Assembly (NCBI GenBank): GCA_963793845.1
Contig: CAWCBG010000010.1
Location: 1-64,000, forward strand
Origin: CAWCBG01 sp963793845
GTDB taxonomy: Bacteria > Acidobacteriota > Terriglobia > Terriglobales > Acidobacteriaceae
DNA length: 64,000 nt
Direction of reading: 5' to 3'
Below are positions 34,766 to 42,954 of this stretch, one piece after another. Both the position numbers and the translations under genes were made by a program. Within the stretch, counting starts at the first letter, position 1. Every line of letters begins with the position of its first letter. Under the pieces are notes generated by a model. It was not told the origin of the DNA, made no database searches, and saw only the letters and a program-made list of their open reading frames with translations.

Positions 34766-35794
34766 ATGTTCGTTGATGAAGCCAAAATTCGTATCAAGGC
34801 CGGCGACGGCGGCAATGGCTGCATGGCCTTCCGCCGCGAAAAGTTTGTGCCCCGCGGAGGTCCTTCCGGTGGCGACGGCGGCAATGGCGGCGACATCATC
34901 ATGGAATCCAGCGAGAGTCACAACACGCTGGTGCACTTCCGCTTCAATCCCGAATATAACGCCCAGCGCGGACGTCACGGCGAAGGCTCCAACAAGACCG
35001 GCAAAGAAGGCACGAGCATCACTCTTAAGGTTCCGGTCGGAACGATTGTCTACGACGAGACCACGGGCGAGCTGGTGCACGATTTCTCGCACCCGGACGA
35101 GCGTATCGTCATTGCGCATGGCGGCCGCGGCGGCCGCGGCAATGCGCGCTTTGCGACATCGGTTCACCAGGCGCCCCGCGAGCACGAACAGGGCTTCCCC
35201 GGCGAAGAGCGCATGCTGCGGCTGGAACTGAAACTGCTTGCCGATGCCGGGCTGGTGGGCTTCCCGAACGCCGGCAAGAGCACCTTGATTTCGCGTATCT
35301 CCGCCGCCCGGCCCAAGATTGCCGAATATCCCTTCACAACCTTGCAGCCCAATCTTGGCGTGGTCGTGGTTGGCGATGCTCCGGATGAAATCAGCTTTGT
35401 AGTGGCCGACATTCCCGGGCTGATCGAGGGCGCCAGCGAAGGCGCCGGACTAGGCACACAGTTCCTGCGCCACATCGAGCGCACCCGTTTGCTGGTGCAT
35501 CTGGTGGATGTGTCGGATGCGAGCGGCCGGCCTGATCCCGTGAAAGACTATGAGGTCATCACCAACGAGCTAGCCAGCTCCGGCAGCGGACTGGATTCGA
35601 AGCCAACGATCGTTGTGGCGTCGAAGATCGACGCTGCGAACAAAGAGAAGCTGGCTAAGCTGAAGCGCTTCTGCACCCGCAAGAAGCTCGAGCTGTACGC
35701 GATCTCGGCAGTCACTGGCGAGGGCCTCGATAAGTTGAAGTGGGCAATGGCGGAACGAATTGTGGAATTGCGGAAGGCAGCAGCTAGCCATTAG
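34766..35794 (+). CDS. obg: GTPase Obg/CgtA
   Basis: 342 residues. A ribosome-associated GTPase needed for 50S assembly. The N-terminal glycine-rich Obg fold (about 1-155; FVDEAKIRIKAGDGGNGC, KFVPRGGPSGGDGGNGG) precedes the G domain. G motifs: G1 GFPNAGKST, G3 DIPGLIEGA, G4 SKID, G5 ISAVTGEGL. No C-terminal OCT domain of the long type is present, so it is of the short form. Stop TAG (35792-35794) lies in a low-complexity repeat, and the last residues KAAASH are encoded by it. Start ATG is preceded by a similar repetitive stretch and has no strong Shine-Dalgarno. Confidence 0.96.
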   Translation: MFVDEAKIRIKAGDGGNGCMAFRREKFVPRGGPSGGDGGNGGDIIMESSESHNTLVHFRFNPEYNAQRGRHGEGSNKTGKEGTSITLKVPVGTIVYDETTGELVHDFSHPDERIVIAHGGRGGRGNARFATSVHQAPREHEQGFPGEERMLRLELKLLADAGLVGFPNAGKSTLISRISAARPKIAEYPFTTLQPNLGVVVVGDAPDEISFVVADIPGLIEGASEGAGLGTQFLRHIERTRLLVHLVDVSDASGRPDPVKDYEVITNELASSGSGLDSKPTIVVASKIDAANKEKLAKLKRFCTRKKLELYAISAVTGEGLDKLKWAMAERIVELRKAAASH

Positions 35795-35817
35795 CAACTA
35801 GCAGCTAGCAATTAGCG
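35780..35817. repeat. Low-complexity stammer repeat at the obg 3' end
   Basis: A run of near-repeats of cagctagc/ttagcaac, covering the obg stop codon. A similar stretch, mostly in inverted orientation, lies at 35941-35979. Confidence 0.75.
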
Positions 35818-35940
35818 AATGAACTGCACGAGCGTCGTTGGATGCGGGGTAACGTTCGAGGTCTTGCAAAATAGAGTTCCTTCAACTGCGTTCGGGCTGC
35901 CGCCTCACTTCGCTCAGGATGACAGGATTGTCGAAGTACA

Positions 35941-35979
35941 CTAATTGCTGATTGCTAGCTGCTAGTCGCTAATTGCTGA
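35941..35979. repeat. Low-complexity stammer repeat upstream of nadD
   Basis: Near-repeats of attgct/gctagt, about an inverted copy of 35780-35817, ending 6 bases before the nadD start. The 120 bases between the two contain the common-looking intergenic motif cacttcgctcaggatgaca (about 35911-35931). Confidence 0.7.
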
Positions 35980-35985
35980 TTTCTC

Positions 35986-36693
35986 ATGAACCTCGCACTT
36001 TTTGGCGGCACTTTCGACCCGATTCATCGCGGACATCTCAAGGTGGCCCGCGCCGCTGTCGAAAAATTCAAGCTGAAGGAAGTCTGGTTTGTGCCGGCCG
36101 ACATTCCGCCGCACAAGCAGAAATCGCCGATCACATCGTTTTTTCATCGCTACGCGATGACGTCGCTGGCGGTGGCGGGCGAGAAAGAGTTCATACCCTC
36201 GCTGTTGGAAGCGCCCGATCCGCACAGTGGCAAGGCGAACCAACGTCCCAGCTACTCGATCGACACCGTGCGAAAAGTGAAGGCGTCATTAGGCAAGAGC
36301 GACCACCTTTATTTCCTGATCGGCATGGACGCTTTCGCGGACATCGCCAACTGGCATGAAGCGGAGGCCCTGCTGCGGGAGTGCGACTTCATCGTCGCCG
36401 CCCGGCCGGGCTACTCGCTCGCAGATGTCGCCACCTCGCTTCCGAAGAGTTTGCAGCCGGACGCGGCGGTAACTCGGGTCTTCCGCAAGCAGGAGATCTC
36501 CGGACCGCTGGCGGTGTCGGGCATTATGCTGCAGATGCTGCCCGAGACGCACGAGAACGTTTCGGCTACGCAGATTCGTAACGCCGTGGGAAAGGGCAAC
36601 GCGCTGAAGAAGTTGGTTCCCGAAGCGGTTGCCGAGTACATTCATAAGGAGCGGCTCTACCGCAATTCAGCCGCCCGAAAGGCCAGCAAGTAG
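35986..36693 (+). CDS. nadD: Nicotinate-nucleotide adenylyltransferase
   Basis: 235 residues. It transfers AMP to nicotinate mononucleotide in NAD synthesis. The nucleotidyltransferase HxGH motif is in LFGGTFDPIHRGHL (residues 4-17). Other family features: VWFVPADIPPHKQ, then YSIDTVRKVK (substrate loop), DHLYFLIGMDAFADIANWHE and the ISxTxIR-equivalent VSATQIRNAVGKG. The start ATG lacks a clear ribosome binding site because the stammer repeat runs to it. It is followed within 15 bases by rsfS and rlmH, a common cluster. Confidence 0.95.
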   Translation: MNLALFGGTFDPIHRGHLKVARAAVEKFKLKEVWFVPADIPPHKQKSPITSFFHRYAMTSLAVAGEKEFIPSLLEAPDPHSGKANQRPSYSIDTVRKVKASLGKSDHLYFLIGMDAFADIANWHEAEALLRECDFIVAARPGYSLADVATSLPKSLQPDAAVTRVFRKQEISGPLAVSGIMLQMLPETHENVSATQIRNAVGKGNALKKLVPEAVAEYIHKERLYRNSAARKASK

Positions 36694-36708
36694 TATCGAG
36701 CCGAACGC

Positions 36709-37227
36709 ATGAAGAAAAATGAGATCAGGGAGCAAGTCTCCCTTGCCGTGCAAGCCTGCCAGAACAAGAAGGCAACTGACATCAGCATCCTGCAACTGGA
36801 CGCGCAGGCCAGCGGCTTCACCGACTACTTCGTTATCTGCTCGGGCTCGAACCCGCGCCAACTGCAAGCCATCGCCGACGACGTGGATGAGAAGCTCAGC
36901 GCCATCGGTCAGGAGCCAGCGCACACCGAGGGCTACAACCAGGGCGAGTGGGTGCTGCTCGACTACGTCGATTTCGTGGTGCATATCTTTTCCGAGAGCG
37001 CCCGCAAGTTCTACGACCTCGAACGGCTATGGAAGACCGCAACCCGGCTGCAGCCCGCCGATCTGACCAAGCCTGTCCGGAAAGCTGTGGCGAAGAAAAC
37101 GACAGCTACCAAGCGTGTTGCCACGAAGAAAGCAGCTAAGTCGTCGACGCGGGCTCTGGCAAAATCGACTGCGAAGAAAGCCCCGGGCAAGCGCGCTTCC
37201 TCGCCACGCTCCCGCAAGAGCTCATAA
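36709..37227 (+). CDS. rsfS: Ribosome silencing factor RsfS with a histone-like basic tail
   Basis: 172 residues. The RsfS/Iojap core (about 1-115) has DISILQLDAQASGFTDYFVIC, the YNQGEWVLLDYVDFVVHIF segment and FYDLERLW, which are characteristic. RsfS binds L14 and blocks subunit joining in starvation. The tail (about 120-172) is extra: Lys/Ala/Ser/Thr/Arg-rich with KKTTATKRVATKKAAK and KSTAKKAPGKR, like histone H1/AlgP-type tails. Usual family length is 105-130. It is 15 bases after nadD and 3 bases before rlmH. Confidence 0.93.
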   Translation: MKKNEIREQVSLAVQACQNKKATDISILQLDAQASGFTDYFVICSGSNPRQLQAIADDVDEKLSAIGQEPAHTEGYNQGEWVLLDYVDFVVHIFSESARKFYDLERLWKTATRLQPADLTKPVRKAVAKKTTATKRVATKKAAKSSTRALAKSTAKKAPGKRASSPRSRKSS

Positions 37228-37230
37228 CCG

Positions 37231-37674
37231 GTGAAACTTCACATTGCATGGATCGGCAAGACGCGCAGCACCCCGATCCAGTCGCTTACGGCGGAATACC
37301 TGAAGCGTCTTTCGCGCTTTGCCGCCTGCGAGGCGCTGGAACTGGGTTCCGAAGACGCGCTGCTTAAGCTGGTAGAAAAGTCCGGGGCCCGCACCCGGCC
37401 AGTGCTGGTGCTGCTCGATTCGCGCGGTAAACAGCTTGCCTCGGACGAGATCGCCAACTTCCTCGAATACCACCAGTCGCACGATACCCAGGAACTATTC
37501 TTTGCCGTCGGCCCGGCTGACGGCTGGAGTGACGCCACACGCAGCACGGCTCACAACATTCTCTCCTTCGGCAAGGTCACGCTGCCGCACGAACTGGCGC
37601 GCGTGGTTCTGCTGGAACAGCTCTATCGTGGCTTCACCATTCTCAAAGGGCACCCCTATCACGGGGAGCACTAG
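37231..37674 (+). CDS. rlmH: 23S rRNA (pseudouridine-1915-N3) methyltransferase
   Basis: 147 residues. A SPOUT-class enzyme that methylates pseudouridine 1915 of 23S rRNA using AdoMet. It begins with a GTG at 37231, 3 bases after the rsfS stop. Family motifs: FAVGPADGWS (the trefoil-knot AdoMet-binding loop), LSFGKVTLPHELARVVLLEQLYR (split), and the terminal KGHPYHGEH. Length normal (about 155). Confidence 0.95.
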   Translation: MKLHIAWIGKTRSTPIQSLTAEYLKRLSRFAACEALELGSEDALLKLVEKSGARTRPVLVLLDSRGKQLASDEIANFLEYHQSHDTQELFFAVGPADGWSDATRSTAHNILSFGKVTLPHELARVVLLEQLYRGFTILKGHPYHGEH

Positions 37675-37739
37675 CCGGTCGCCAGTAGGAGCCTCCTCCT
37701 CTGATACATTGAACGCCATCCCTTATCGGAGCTGCTGCC

Positions 37740-39128
37740 TTGAAAATTAAATTAGTCCTCGCCACATTGCTCGTCTTGTCGCTCTCCTGTGCAGCACAGC
37801 AGACGACCGCCCCCGCGCCGTCGGAAGTGAGCGCCACATGGCCTCACAAAGCCGGGGAAACCGGGCAGACGGCCGTAACTTACATCCGCGCCGGCCGTCT
37901 CTTCGACTCCACCGGCGACACTTATCGCGAGAACATGGTTATCGTGGTGGAAGGGGAGCGGATTCAAGCGGTTCAGCCGGCGGCGCAGGCCCAGATTCCA
38001 GCAGGCGCAAAAGTCATCGACCTCTCGAAGGCCACGGTGCTGCCTGGTTTGATCGACTGCCACACGCATCTCGGAGCACGCGCGGACCACTACAATCCCA
38101 TCAACGCCTTCAAAGACACGCCCTACACCGAAGGTTTTGCCGCCGAGAAGAACGCCCGCACGACGCTGCTGGCGGGCTTCACCAGCGTTCGTGATGTGGG
38201 GTCCGGGCCTTTCATGGCGGTCGATCTGCGCAACAGCATTAATGAGGGATTCATCATCGGCCCACGCGTCGTGGCTAGCGGCCCCGCGATCTCCATTACC
38301 GGCGGCCATGGCGATCTGAACAACTATTCGCCTGAGACACGGGTGATGCTGTTCCCCGAAGAACGCGACTACCAGATCGCCGACGGTCCCGAACAGGTTC
38401 GCCACGTGGTGCGCGCGCAGGTGAAGTATGGCGTCGACGTAATCAAAATTCTTGCCACCGGCGGAGTGCTGTCCAAAGGCGATAGCCCAGGCGCTCCGCA
38501 ATTCACCCTGGAGGAACTGAAGGTCGCCGCCGACGAGGCGCACATGGCTGGCCGTAAGATTGCCGCTCACGCCCACGGAACGCAGGGCATCAAGAACGCT
38601 ATCCTCGCTGGCATCGATTCCATCGAGCATGCCAGCCTGGCCGACGATGAGGATATTCGCCTGGCCAAAGAGCACGGCGTGTACTTTGACATGGACATCT
38701 ATAACGATGACTATCTGCTGGGCAATGCTATTAAGTTTGGTCTGCCCGCGGAGAACGTCGCCAAGGAAAAGATGGTGGGCCGCCTGCAACGCGAAACGTT
38801 CCAGAAAGCCGTGCAGGCGGGAGTGAAGATGGCGTTCGGCACAGATGCCGGAGTCTACCCGCACGGTGACAACGCCAAACAGTTCGCCACCATGGTTCGC
38901 TTTGGCATGACGTCGGCGCAGGCGATCCGCACCGCCACCCAGAACTCAGCTGACCTGATCGGCCGCTCCAAAGACGTCGGCACCATCGAGGTGGGCAAGT
39001 ACGCCGACATCGTGGCGGTCTCCGGCGATCCCTTACAGGACGTGACCGTGCTGCAGAACATGGGCTTCGTGATGAAGGGTGGCGTGGTCTACAAGGACAA
39101 GCTGGCCAACACGCCGGTCGCCGAGTAG
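37740..39128 (+). CDS. Secreted amidohydrolase-family protein (imidazolonepropionase-like)
   Basis: 462 residues from a TTG at 37740 (CGGAG about 9 bases upstream). Signal peptide (MKIKLVLATLLVLSLSCAAQ); secreted. The amidohydrolase metal site: DCHTHLG (HxH), ILATGGVLSKGD (probable carbamylated/bridging Lys region), HAHGTQGI, SIEHASLAD and FGTDAGVYPHGDN. These match the COG1228-type metal-dependent hydrolase or Xaa-Pro dipeptidase-like groups. Substrate not predictable; peptides or amides are likely. Follows rlmH by 65 bases. Confidence 0.88.
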   Translation: MKIKLVLATLLVLSLSCAAQQTTAPAPSEVSATWPHKAGETGQTAVTYIRAGRLFDSTGDTYRENMVIVVEGERIQAVQPAAQAQIPAGAKVIDLSKATVLPGLIDCHTHLGARADHYNPINAFKDTPYTEGFAAEKNARTTLLAGFTSVRDVGSGPFMAVDLRNSINEGFIIGPRVVASGPAISITGGHGDLNNYSPETRVMLFPEERDYQIADGPEQVRHVVRAQVKYGVDVIKILATGGVLSKGDSPGAPQFTLEELKVAADEAHMAGRKIAAHAHGTQGIKNAILAGIDSIEHASLADDEDIRLAKEHGVYFDMDIYNDDYLLGNAIKFGLPAENVAKEKMVGRLQRETFQKAVQAGVKMAFGTDAGVYPHGDNAKQFATMVRFGMTSAQAIRTATQNSADLIGRSKDVGTIEVGKYADIVAVSGDPLQDVTVLQNMGFVMKGGVVYKDKLANTPVAE

Positions 39129-39538
39129 AAAGAGTTGAAGCGCGCCTTCAATGTCCGGGAAAACCGCGCCGTCCCTGCCGGGACTCGACCTTTTCCCCAC
39201 GTCACCCAGGACTCCGCCTTCGGCTCCGTCCTGGGCTTAGATGAGTCGTCCCTGGCGGGACTGTTTTCTGTCACTGCCTAGCAGCGGCGCGCATTAAGCT
39301 CTTCGCACTAGACTGTTCAGAACTATGTTGAAGCCCTCTCTTGCTGTCATCCCGAATCTCCTTCAGGGGGAGGGATCGGGGGTTCCCACCTCATCAGCCT
39401 TATGGTTATAGTTCCGCAAAACAAAATTCAGCGCCGATTCGCTGTTGCGGGCTTTCGCTTCAAATTGGGAAGGAAACCCTGCAGGCGTTCCTCCCGCCGT
39501 TTGTTGTGGGAGCGTCTCTTCCTTTACCCTACAGTCTT
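39129..39538. other. Intergenic region with a structured repeat module
   Basis: 410 bases between the amidohydrolase and serS. No gene. A structured module of about 90 bases (39171-39261) is annotated separately. From 39340 to 39540 there are also the ctgtcatcccgaat-type words and a long C/T-rich run. The frame continuous with serS extends upstream to 39341 but lacks the family start, so the real serS start is 39539. Confidence 0.55.
39171..39261. repeat. Structured intergenic module with palindromic ends
   Basis: The palindromes gtccctgccgggac (39171-39184) and gtccctggcgggac (39248-39261) flank a long hairpin (cccaggac...gtcctggg, 39205-39235, with a gccttcggc tip). The whole is 91 bases. 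No T-tract, so not an ordinary terminator. I recall similar modules between genes in acidobacteria, which suggests a dispersed repeat. Confidence 0.65.
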
Positions 39539-40831
39539 ATGCTTGATCTGGCATTCGTACGCGATCATCTGCCCTTTGTCGAAGAGAAGCTGCGCCAGCG
39601 CGGAATGGATCCGGCTGTCGTTTTAAAGGACTTCCAGACCATCGACACCGACCGGCGCGCCGCCATCACTGACGCCGAGACCATGAAGGCGCGGCGCAAC
39701 CAGTTGATTGAGGAATTTCAGCGCCTGAAGAAAGACAAGCAGGACACCGCCGTCAACCTGCAGGAGCAGAAAGAACTCAAAGAGAAGATCGCGCAGGCCG
39801 ATGAGCGGGTTGCCGCCTGCGATGCGAAGCTGCGCGACGTGTTGACCGGCATCCCAAATCTGCCGCACGAAAGCGTTCCCATCGGCAAGGACGCGCATGA
39901 CAACGTTGAAGTTCGCCGCTGGGGTACTCCGCCCCAGTTCGACTTCGAGCCCAAGCCGCACTGGGATCTCGGCAAGGATCTTGGCATCCTCGACCTTGAG
40001 CGGGCCGGCAAAATTACTGGAGCCCGTTTCGCCGTCTATTGGGACCTGGGCGCGAAGCTGGAGCGCGCGCTCATCAACTTCATGCTCGATCTGCACACCA
40101 GCGAGCACGGTTACACGGAGGTCCTGCCGCCCTTCATGGTGAATGCCGAGTCGATGTACGGCACCGGCAACCTGCCGAAGTTCGAGGCGGACCTGTTCAA
40201 GGTGCCGCACGGCGACAAGAACCTGTACCTGATTCCGACGGCGGAAGTGCCGGTCACGAATCTCTACCGCGATGAAATCCTCGACGGCGCGCGCCTGCCG
40301 ATTTCGCTGACGGCTTACACGCCGTGCTTCCGCAGCGAGGCCGGTTCCTACGGCAAAGACGTGCGCGGCATCATCCGGCAGCACCAGTTCCAGAAGGTTG
40401 AGCTGGTGAAGTTCACCAAGCCCGAGCAATCGTACGAAGAGCACGACAAGCTCACCCGCGACGCTGAACAGATACTGCAGAAGCTTGGTCTGCACTATCG
40501 CACTGTCGTGCTCTCAACCGGCGACATGGGATTCAGCTCGGCCAAAACCTACGACATCGAAGTCTGGCTGCCCGGCCAGGGATCGTTCCGCGAGATTTCG
40601 TCATGCTCAAACTTCGAGGCCTTTCAGGCGCGGCGGGCGAATATTCGCTACCGTCCCGAAGGGGGCAAGAAGACGGAACTGGTGCACACGCTCAACGGCA
40701 GCGGCCTCGCCGTAGGACGTACCTGGGTCGCGATCGTCGAGAACTATCAGCAGGCGGACGGCAGCGTCTTGATTCCCGAGGTGCTGCGACCGTACGTCGG
40801 CGCCGATCGCATTACGCCCAGGAAGTTCTGA
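39539..40831 (+). CDS. serS: Serine--tRNA ligase
   Basis: 430 residues (start MLDLAFVRDHLPFVEEKLRQ). It charges tRNA-Ser, such as the tRNA-Ser(GCT) in this window. The N-terminal coiled-coil arm (about 25-110) contacts the long variable arm; the class II catalytic core follows. Motif 2 is FRSEAGSYGKDVRGIIRQHQ (an R/E-rich segment) and motif 3 is LNGSGLAVGRTWVAIVENYQ. VYWDLGAKLERALINFMLD and ISSCSNFEAFQARR are other family segments. The upstream frame to 39341 is excluded because the family begins here and length then fits. Confidence 0.95.
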   Translation: MLDLAFVRDHLPFVEEKLRQRGMDPAVVLKDFQTIDTDRRAAITDAETMKARRNQLIEEFQRLKKDKQDTAVNLQEQKELKEKIAQADERVAACDAKLRDVLTGIPNLPHESVPIGKDAHDNVEVRRWGTPPQFDFEPKPHWDLGKDLGILDLERAGKITGARFAVYWDLGAKLERALINFMLDLHTSEHGYTEVLPPFMVNAESMYGTGNLPKFEADLFKVPHGDKNLYLIPTAEVPVTNLYRDEILDGARLPISLTAYTPCFRSEAGSYGKDVRGIIRQHQFQKVELVKFTKPEQSYEEHDKLTRDAEQILQKLGLHYRTVVLSTGDMGFSSAKTYDIEVWLPGQGSFREISSCSNFEAFQARRANIRYRPEGGKKTELVHTLNGSGLAVGRTWVAIVENYQQADGSVLIPEVLRPYVGADRITPRKF

Positions 40832-40842
40832 GGCTCCAATCC

Positions 40843-40869
40843 AGCCGCGGCCTTGGCGACGCCGCGGCT
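40843..40869. terminator. Possible bidirectional terminator, serS / cupin
   Basis: agccgcgg (40843-40850) and ccgcggct (40862-40869) form an 8-bp stem with an 11-base loop. The second arm covers the stop codon of the cupin gene. There is no T-tract on either side, so this is weak. Confidence 0.35.
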
Positions 40870-41233
40870 AGGCGTCGCGATGCACTGTCCCCATGGAAAA
40901 GGCGGGGACGCATATGGCAATGTATTCTGCGCCCTCGGCGTGGGGCGTCGAGTACTGCACCCACTCGCCGCCGTGTGCGACGACCGCCTGTCCTGCCGGC
41001 ACATCGAATTCGCCATCCCGATGCTTCACGTGCAGCAAGCCCTTCAGCACGACGGTGAACTCCTCGAACTCGGGCGTCTGGCCCGGCTCGGTCCAGCCCT
41101 GCGGGCTGCGCATGTGCGCAACGCTGACATTGCCGTGTTGCGAATTCACGCGGCCGACATATTCGTCGATCAGTTTGGGCTTGTTGCCCGCAGCTTCGAT
41201 GCGGGTAGGTTGAGAGATCAGGATTGGCGGCAT
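40868..41233 (-). CDS. Cupin-domain protein
   Basis: 121 residues forming a single conserved beta-barrel cupin. Motif 1 is in the LKGLLHVKHRDGEFDVPAGQA region (with HVKH and G-D/E-F-x-V-P-A-G) and the second motif is weaker (HGGEWVQYST). There is an H/E near the start of the strand set (FEEFTVVLKG), so metal binding is plausible. Substrate unknown; proteins of this size act as isomerases, dioxygenases or sensory domains. Convergent with serS. Start ATG at 41231-41233. Confidence 0.85.
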   Translation of the reverse strand: MPPILISQPTRIEAAGNKPKLIDEYVGRVNSQHGNVSVAHMRSPQGWTEPGQTPEFEEFTVVLKGLLHVKHRDGEFDVPAGQAVVAHGGEWVQYSTPHAEGAEYIAICVPAFSMGTVHRDA

Positions 41234-41355
41234 CGGGGCTCCTGCCTTGGAATTAGTTCCAATCTACAGCGGCATCAGGCGCGCCATCAAGGGACGATCC
41301 GGCATTAGTGGTGGAACCTAACCTCTGGCACGCAGGGAAATTTCTGCGGCGCCTC

Positions 41356-41384
41356 TTGACACAGAAATCGTATTCCATTACATT
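41356..41384 (+). promoter_or_regulatory. Promoter of the arsR-type operon, likely leaderless
   Basis: Perfect -35 TTGACA (41356-41361), 17-bp spacer, -10 TACATT (41379-41384). Transcription should start near 41391, five bases before the regulator ATG at 41396, so the transcript would have almost no leader. No ribosome binding site is visible before that ATG. Confidence 0.7.
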
Positions 41385-41395
41385 ACCGATCAGTT

Positions 41396-41809
41396 ATGAA
41401 ACCTGTTAGTTATGGACAGTTCGCTCCGGATCGCCTGGACGCAACGTTCGCGGCGCTCGCCGATCCTACCCGGCGGGCGATCCTGGCCCGGCTGGCGTCG
41501 GGTGAGGCGTCGGTGAACGAACTGGCCGAGCCGTTCGCCATGAGCCAGCCTGCGATCTCCAAGCACCTCAAGGTGCTGGAACGCGCAGGCCTGATTTCGC
41601 GTAGCTTCGATGCGCAGCGCCGGCCGCGTCAACTCCAAGCCAAGCCGCTCGCCGAAGCCAACGAATGGCTGGAACACTACCGCCAATTCTGGGACAGTAC
41701 ATTCCAACGCCTGGATGCGCTGCTGTACGAGCTGAAGGCCGACGAACGAACGGCAAGCGAGCTCAGAAGCAAGCATAAGAATCGCAAACATACGAATCGC
41801 ACTCGCTAA
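41396..41809 (+). CDS. ArsR-family winged-helix repressor
   Basis: 137 residues. A dimeric winged-helix transcription factor: LADPTRRAILARLASGEASV (helix 1-2), VNELAEPFAMSQPAISKHLKVL (recognition helix), ERAGLISRSFDAQRRPRQ (wing). No metal-binding CxC/His cluster is evident, so it belongs to the SdpR/AHSA1-associated type rather than a metal sensor. It heads an operon with an AHSA1-type protein (14 bases downstream) and a VOC protein. The terminal basic tail (ELRSKHKNRKHTNRTR) is unusual. Confidence 0.9.
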   Translation: MKPVSYGQFAPDRLDATFAALADPTRRAILARLASGEASVNELAEPFAMSQPAISKHLKVLERAGLISRSFDAQRRPRQLQAKPLAEANEWLEHYRQFWDSTFQRLDALLYELKADERTASELRSKHKNRKHTNRTR

Positions 41810-41823
41810 CGAGGAGATCAGCG

Positions 41824-42321
41824 ATGAAGGATAGTGGAGCTTTGAAAGTGACGACACGCGGCGACCGGGAGATCGTGATGACACGCGTCTTTAACGCGCC
41901 GCGCCATCTGGTCTTCGCGGCCTTTACCAGGCCCGAACTGGTCCGGCAGTGGTTGCTCGGACCGGAGGGCTGGTCGATGCCGGTGTGCGAAATCGATCTG
42001 CGCGTAGGCGGTGAATATCGCTACGTGTGGCGTCACGTCAACGGAAATGAAATGGGGATGGGCGGGGTCTATCGCGAGATCGTGCCGCCCGAGCGGATCG
42101 TTTCCACCGAGAAGTTCGACGAGGCCTGGTATCCCGGCGAGGCGGTGGGCACGATCACCCTGACGGAGGAGGGCGGAAAGACAACGCTCACTCAGACGAT
42201 ACTCTACGATTCGTCGGAGGCGCGTGAAGCCGTCCTGAAGTCGCCCATGGAGCAGGGTGTGGCTGCAGGCTACGATCGGCTGCAGGCATTGCTGGAGTCG
42301 GCAGAAACCGGGGCTGTCTAG
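41824..42321 (+). CDS. AHSA1/SRPBCC-domain protein
   Basis: 165 residues. It has a START/Bet v 1-like fold of the AHSA1 type: FNAPRHLVFAAFTRPELVRQWL near the N-terminus, VGGEYRYVWRHVNGNEMG and KTTLTQTILYDSSEAREAVLKS near the end. These proteins bind hydrophobic ligands, and the usual neighbours are an ArsR-type repressor and VOC proteins, as here. Ligand unknown. Ribosome site is GAGGAG (41812-41817). Confidence 0.88.
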   Translation: MKDSGALKVTTRGDREIVMTRVFNAPRHLVFAAFTRPELVRQWLLGPEGWSMPVCEIDLRVGGEYRYVWRHVNGNEMGMGGVYREIVPPERIVSTEKFDEAWYPGEAVGTITLTEEGGKTTLTQTILYDSSEAREAVLKSPMEQGVAAGYDRLQALLESAETGAV

Positions 42322-42421
42322 CGGAGGTCAAGACTCATAAGCGAAACCCACTCACCGCGGCACATTCTGCACGCGTGCCGCGCCACGGGTTGACGTCAAT
42401 CTTAAGCAGGGAGGAGAGTCG

Positions 42422-42895
42422 ATGCAAAAGATCACTCCGTTTCTATGGTTCGACGACAAGGCGGAAGAAGCCATGAATTTCTACGTCTCGCTTTTCAGGA
42501 ACTCGAAGGTGCTGAAAGTTACACGCTACGGCGAGGCAGGTCCGGGTCCCAAAGGGGCGGTGATGTCCGCGACCTTCCAGCTTGAAGGGCAGGAATTCTT
42601 CGCGCTGAATGGCGGGCCGCAATTCAGGTTCACGCCGGCCATATCGTTCTTCGTAAACTGCGAGACGCAGCAGGAAGTCGACGATCTATGGGAGAAGCTT
42701 TCACAAGGCGGGAGAAAGGACCGCTGCGGCTGGCTGCAGGACAGATACGGCCTCTCGTGGCAGATCATTCCTACTGCTCTAGGCAGAATGTTGCAGGATG
42801 AGGACGCCGAAAAAGCCAAGCGCGTGATGCTGGCGATGCTACAGATGGACAAGATCGACATCGCTCGCCTGCAACAGGCCTACGACGGCGCGTGA
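42422..42895 (+). CDS. VOC-superfamily (PhnB-like) protein
   Basis: 157 residues. Has TPFLWFDDKAEEAMNFYVSLF, RNSKVLKVTRYGEAGPG, EFFALNGGPQFRFTPAISFFV and WGxL-like CGWLQDRYGLSWQIIPT: the 3-demethylubiquinone-9 3-methyltransferase-like PhnB group of glyoxalase-fold proteins. Substrate unknown. A GGAGGAGAG ribosome site precedes the ATG. Third gene of the arsR-AHSA1-VOC operon, though with 100 bases before it. Confidence 0.88.
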   Translation: MQKITPFLWFDDKAEEAMNFYVSLFRNSKVLKVTRYGEAGPGPKGAVMSATFQLEGQEFFALNGGPQFRFTPAISFFVNCETQQEVDDLWEKLSQGGRKDRCGWLQDRYGLSWQIIPTALGRMLQDEDAEKAKRVMLAMLQMDKIDIARLQQAYDGA

Positions 42896-42954
42896 TTCGT
42901 CTTCCAAGCACACGCCGTACCAGTACTAGCTTGTTTGCCCAGCAGTAGGAGACA

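Noticed and set aside
35780..35979. CRISPR array between obg and nadD
   Set aside because: Repeats are short, irregular and of unequal spacing, with no spacers and no cas genes.
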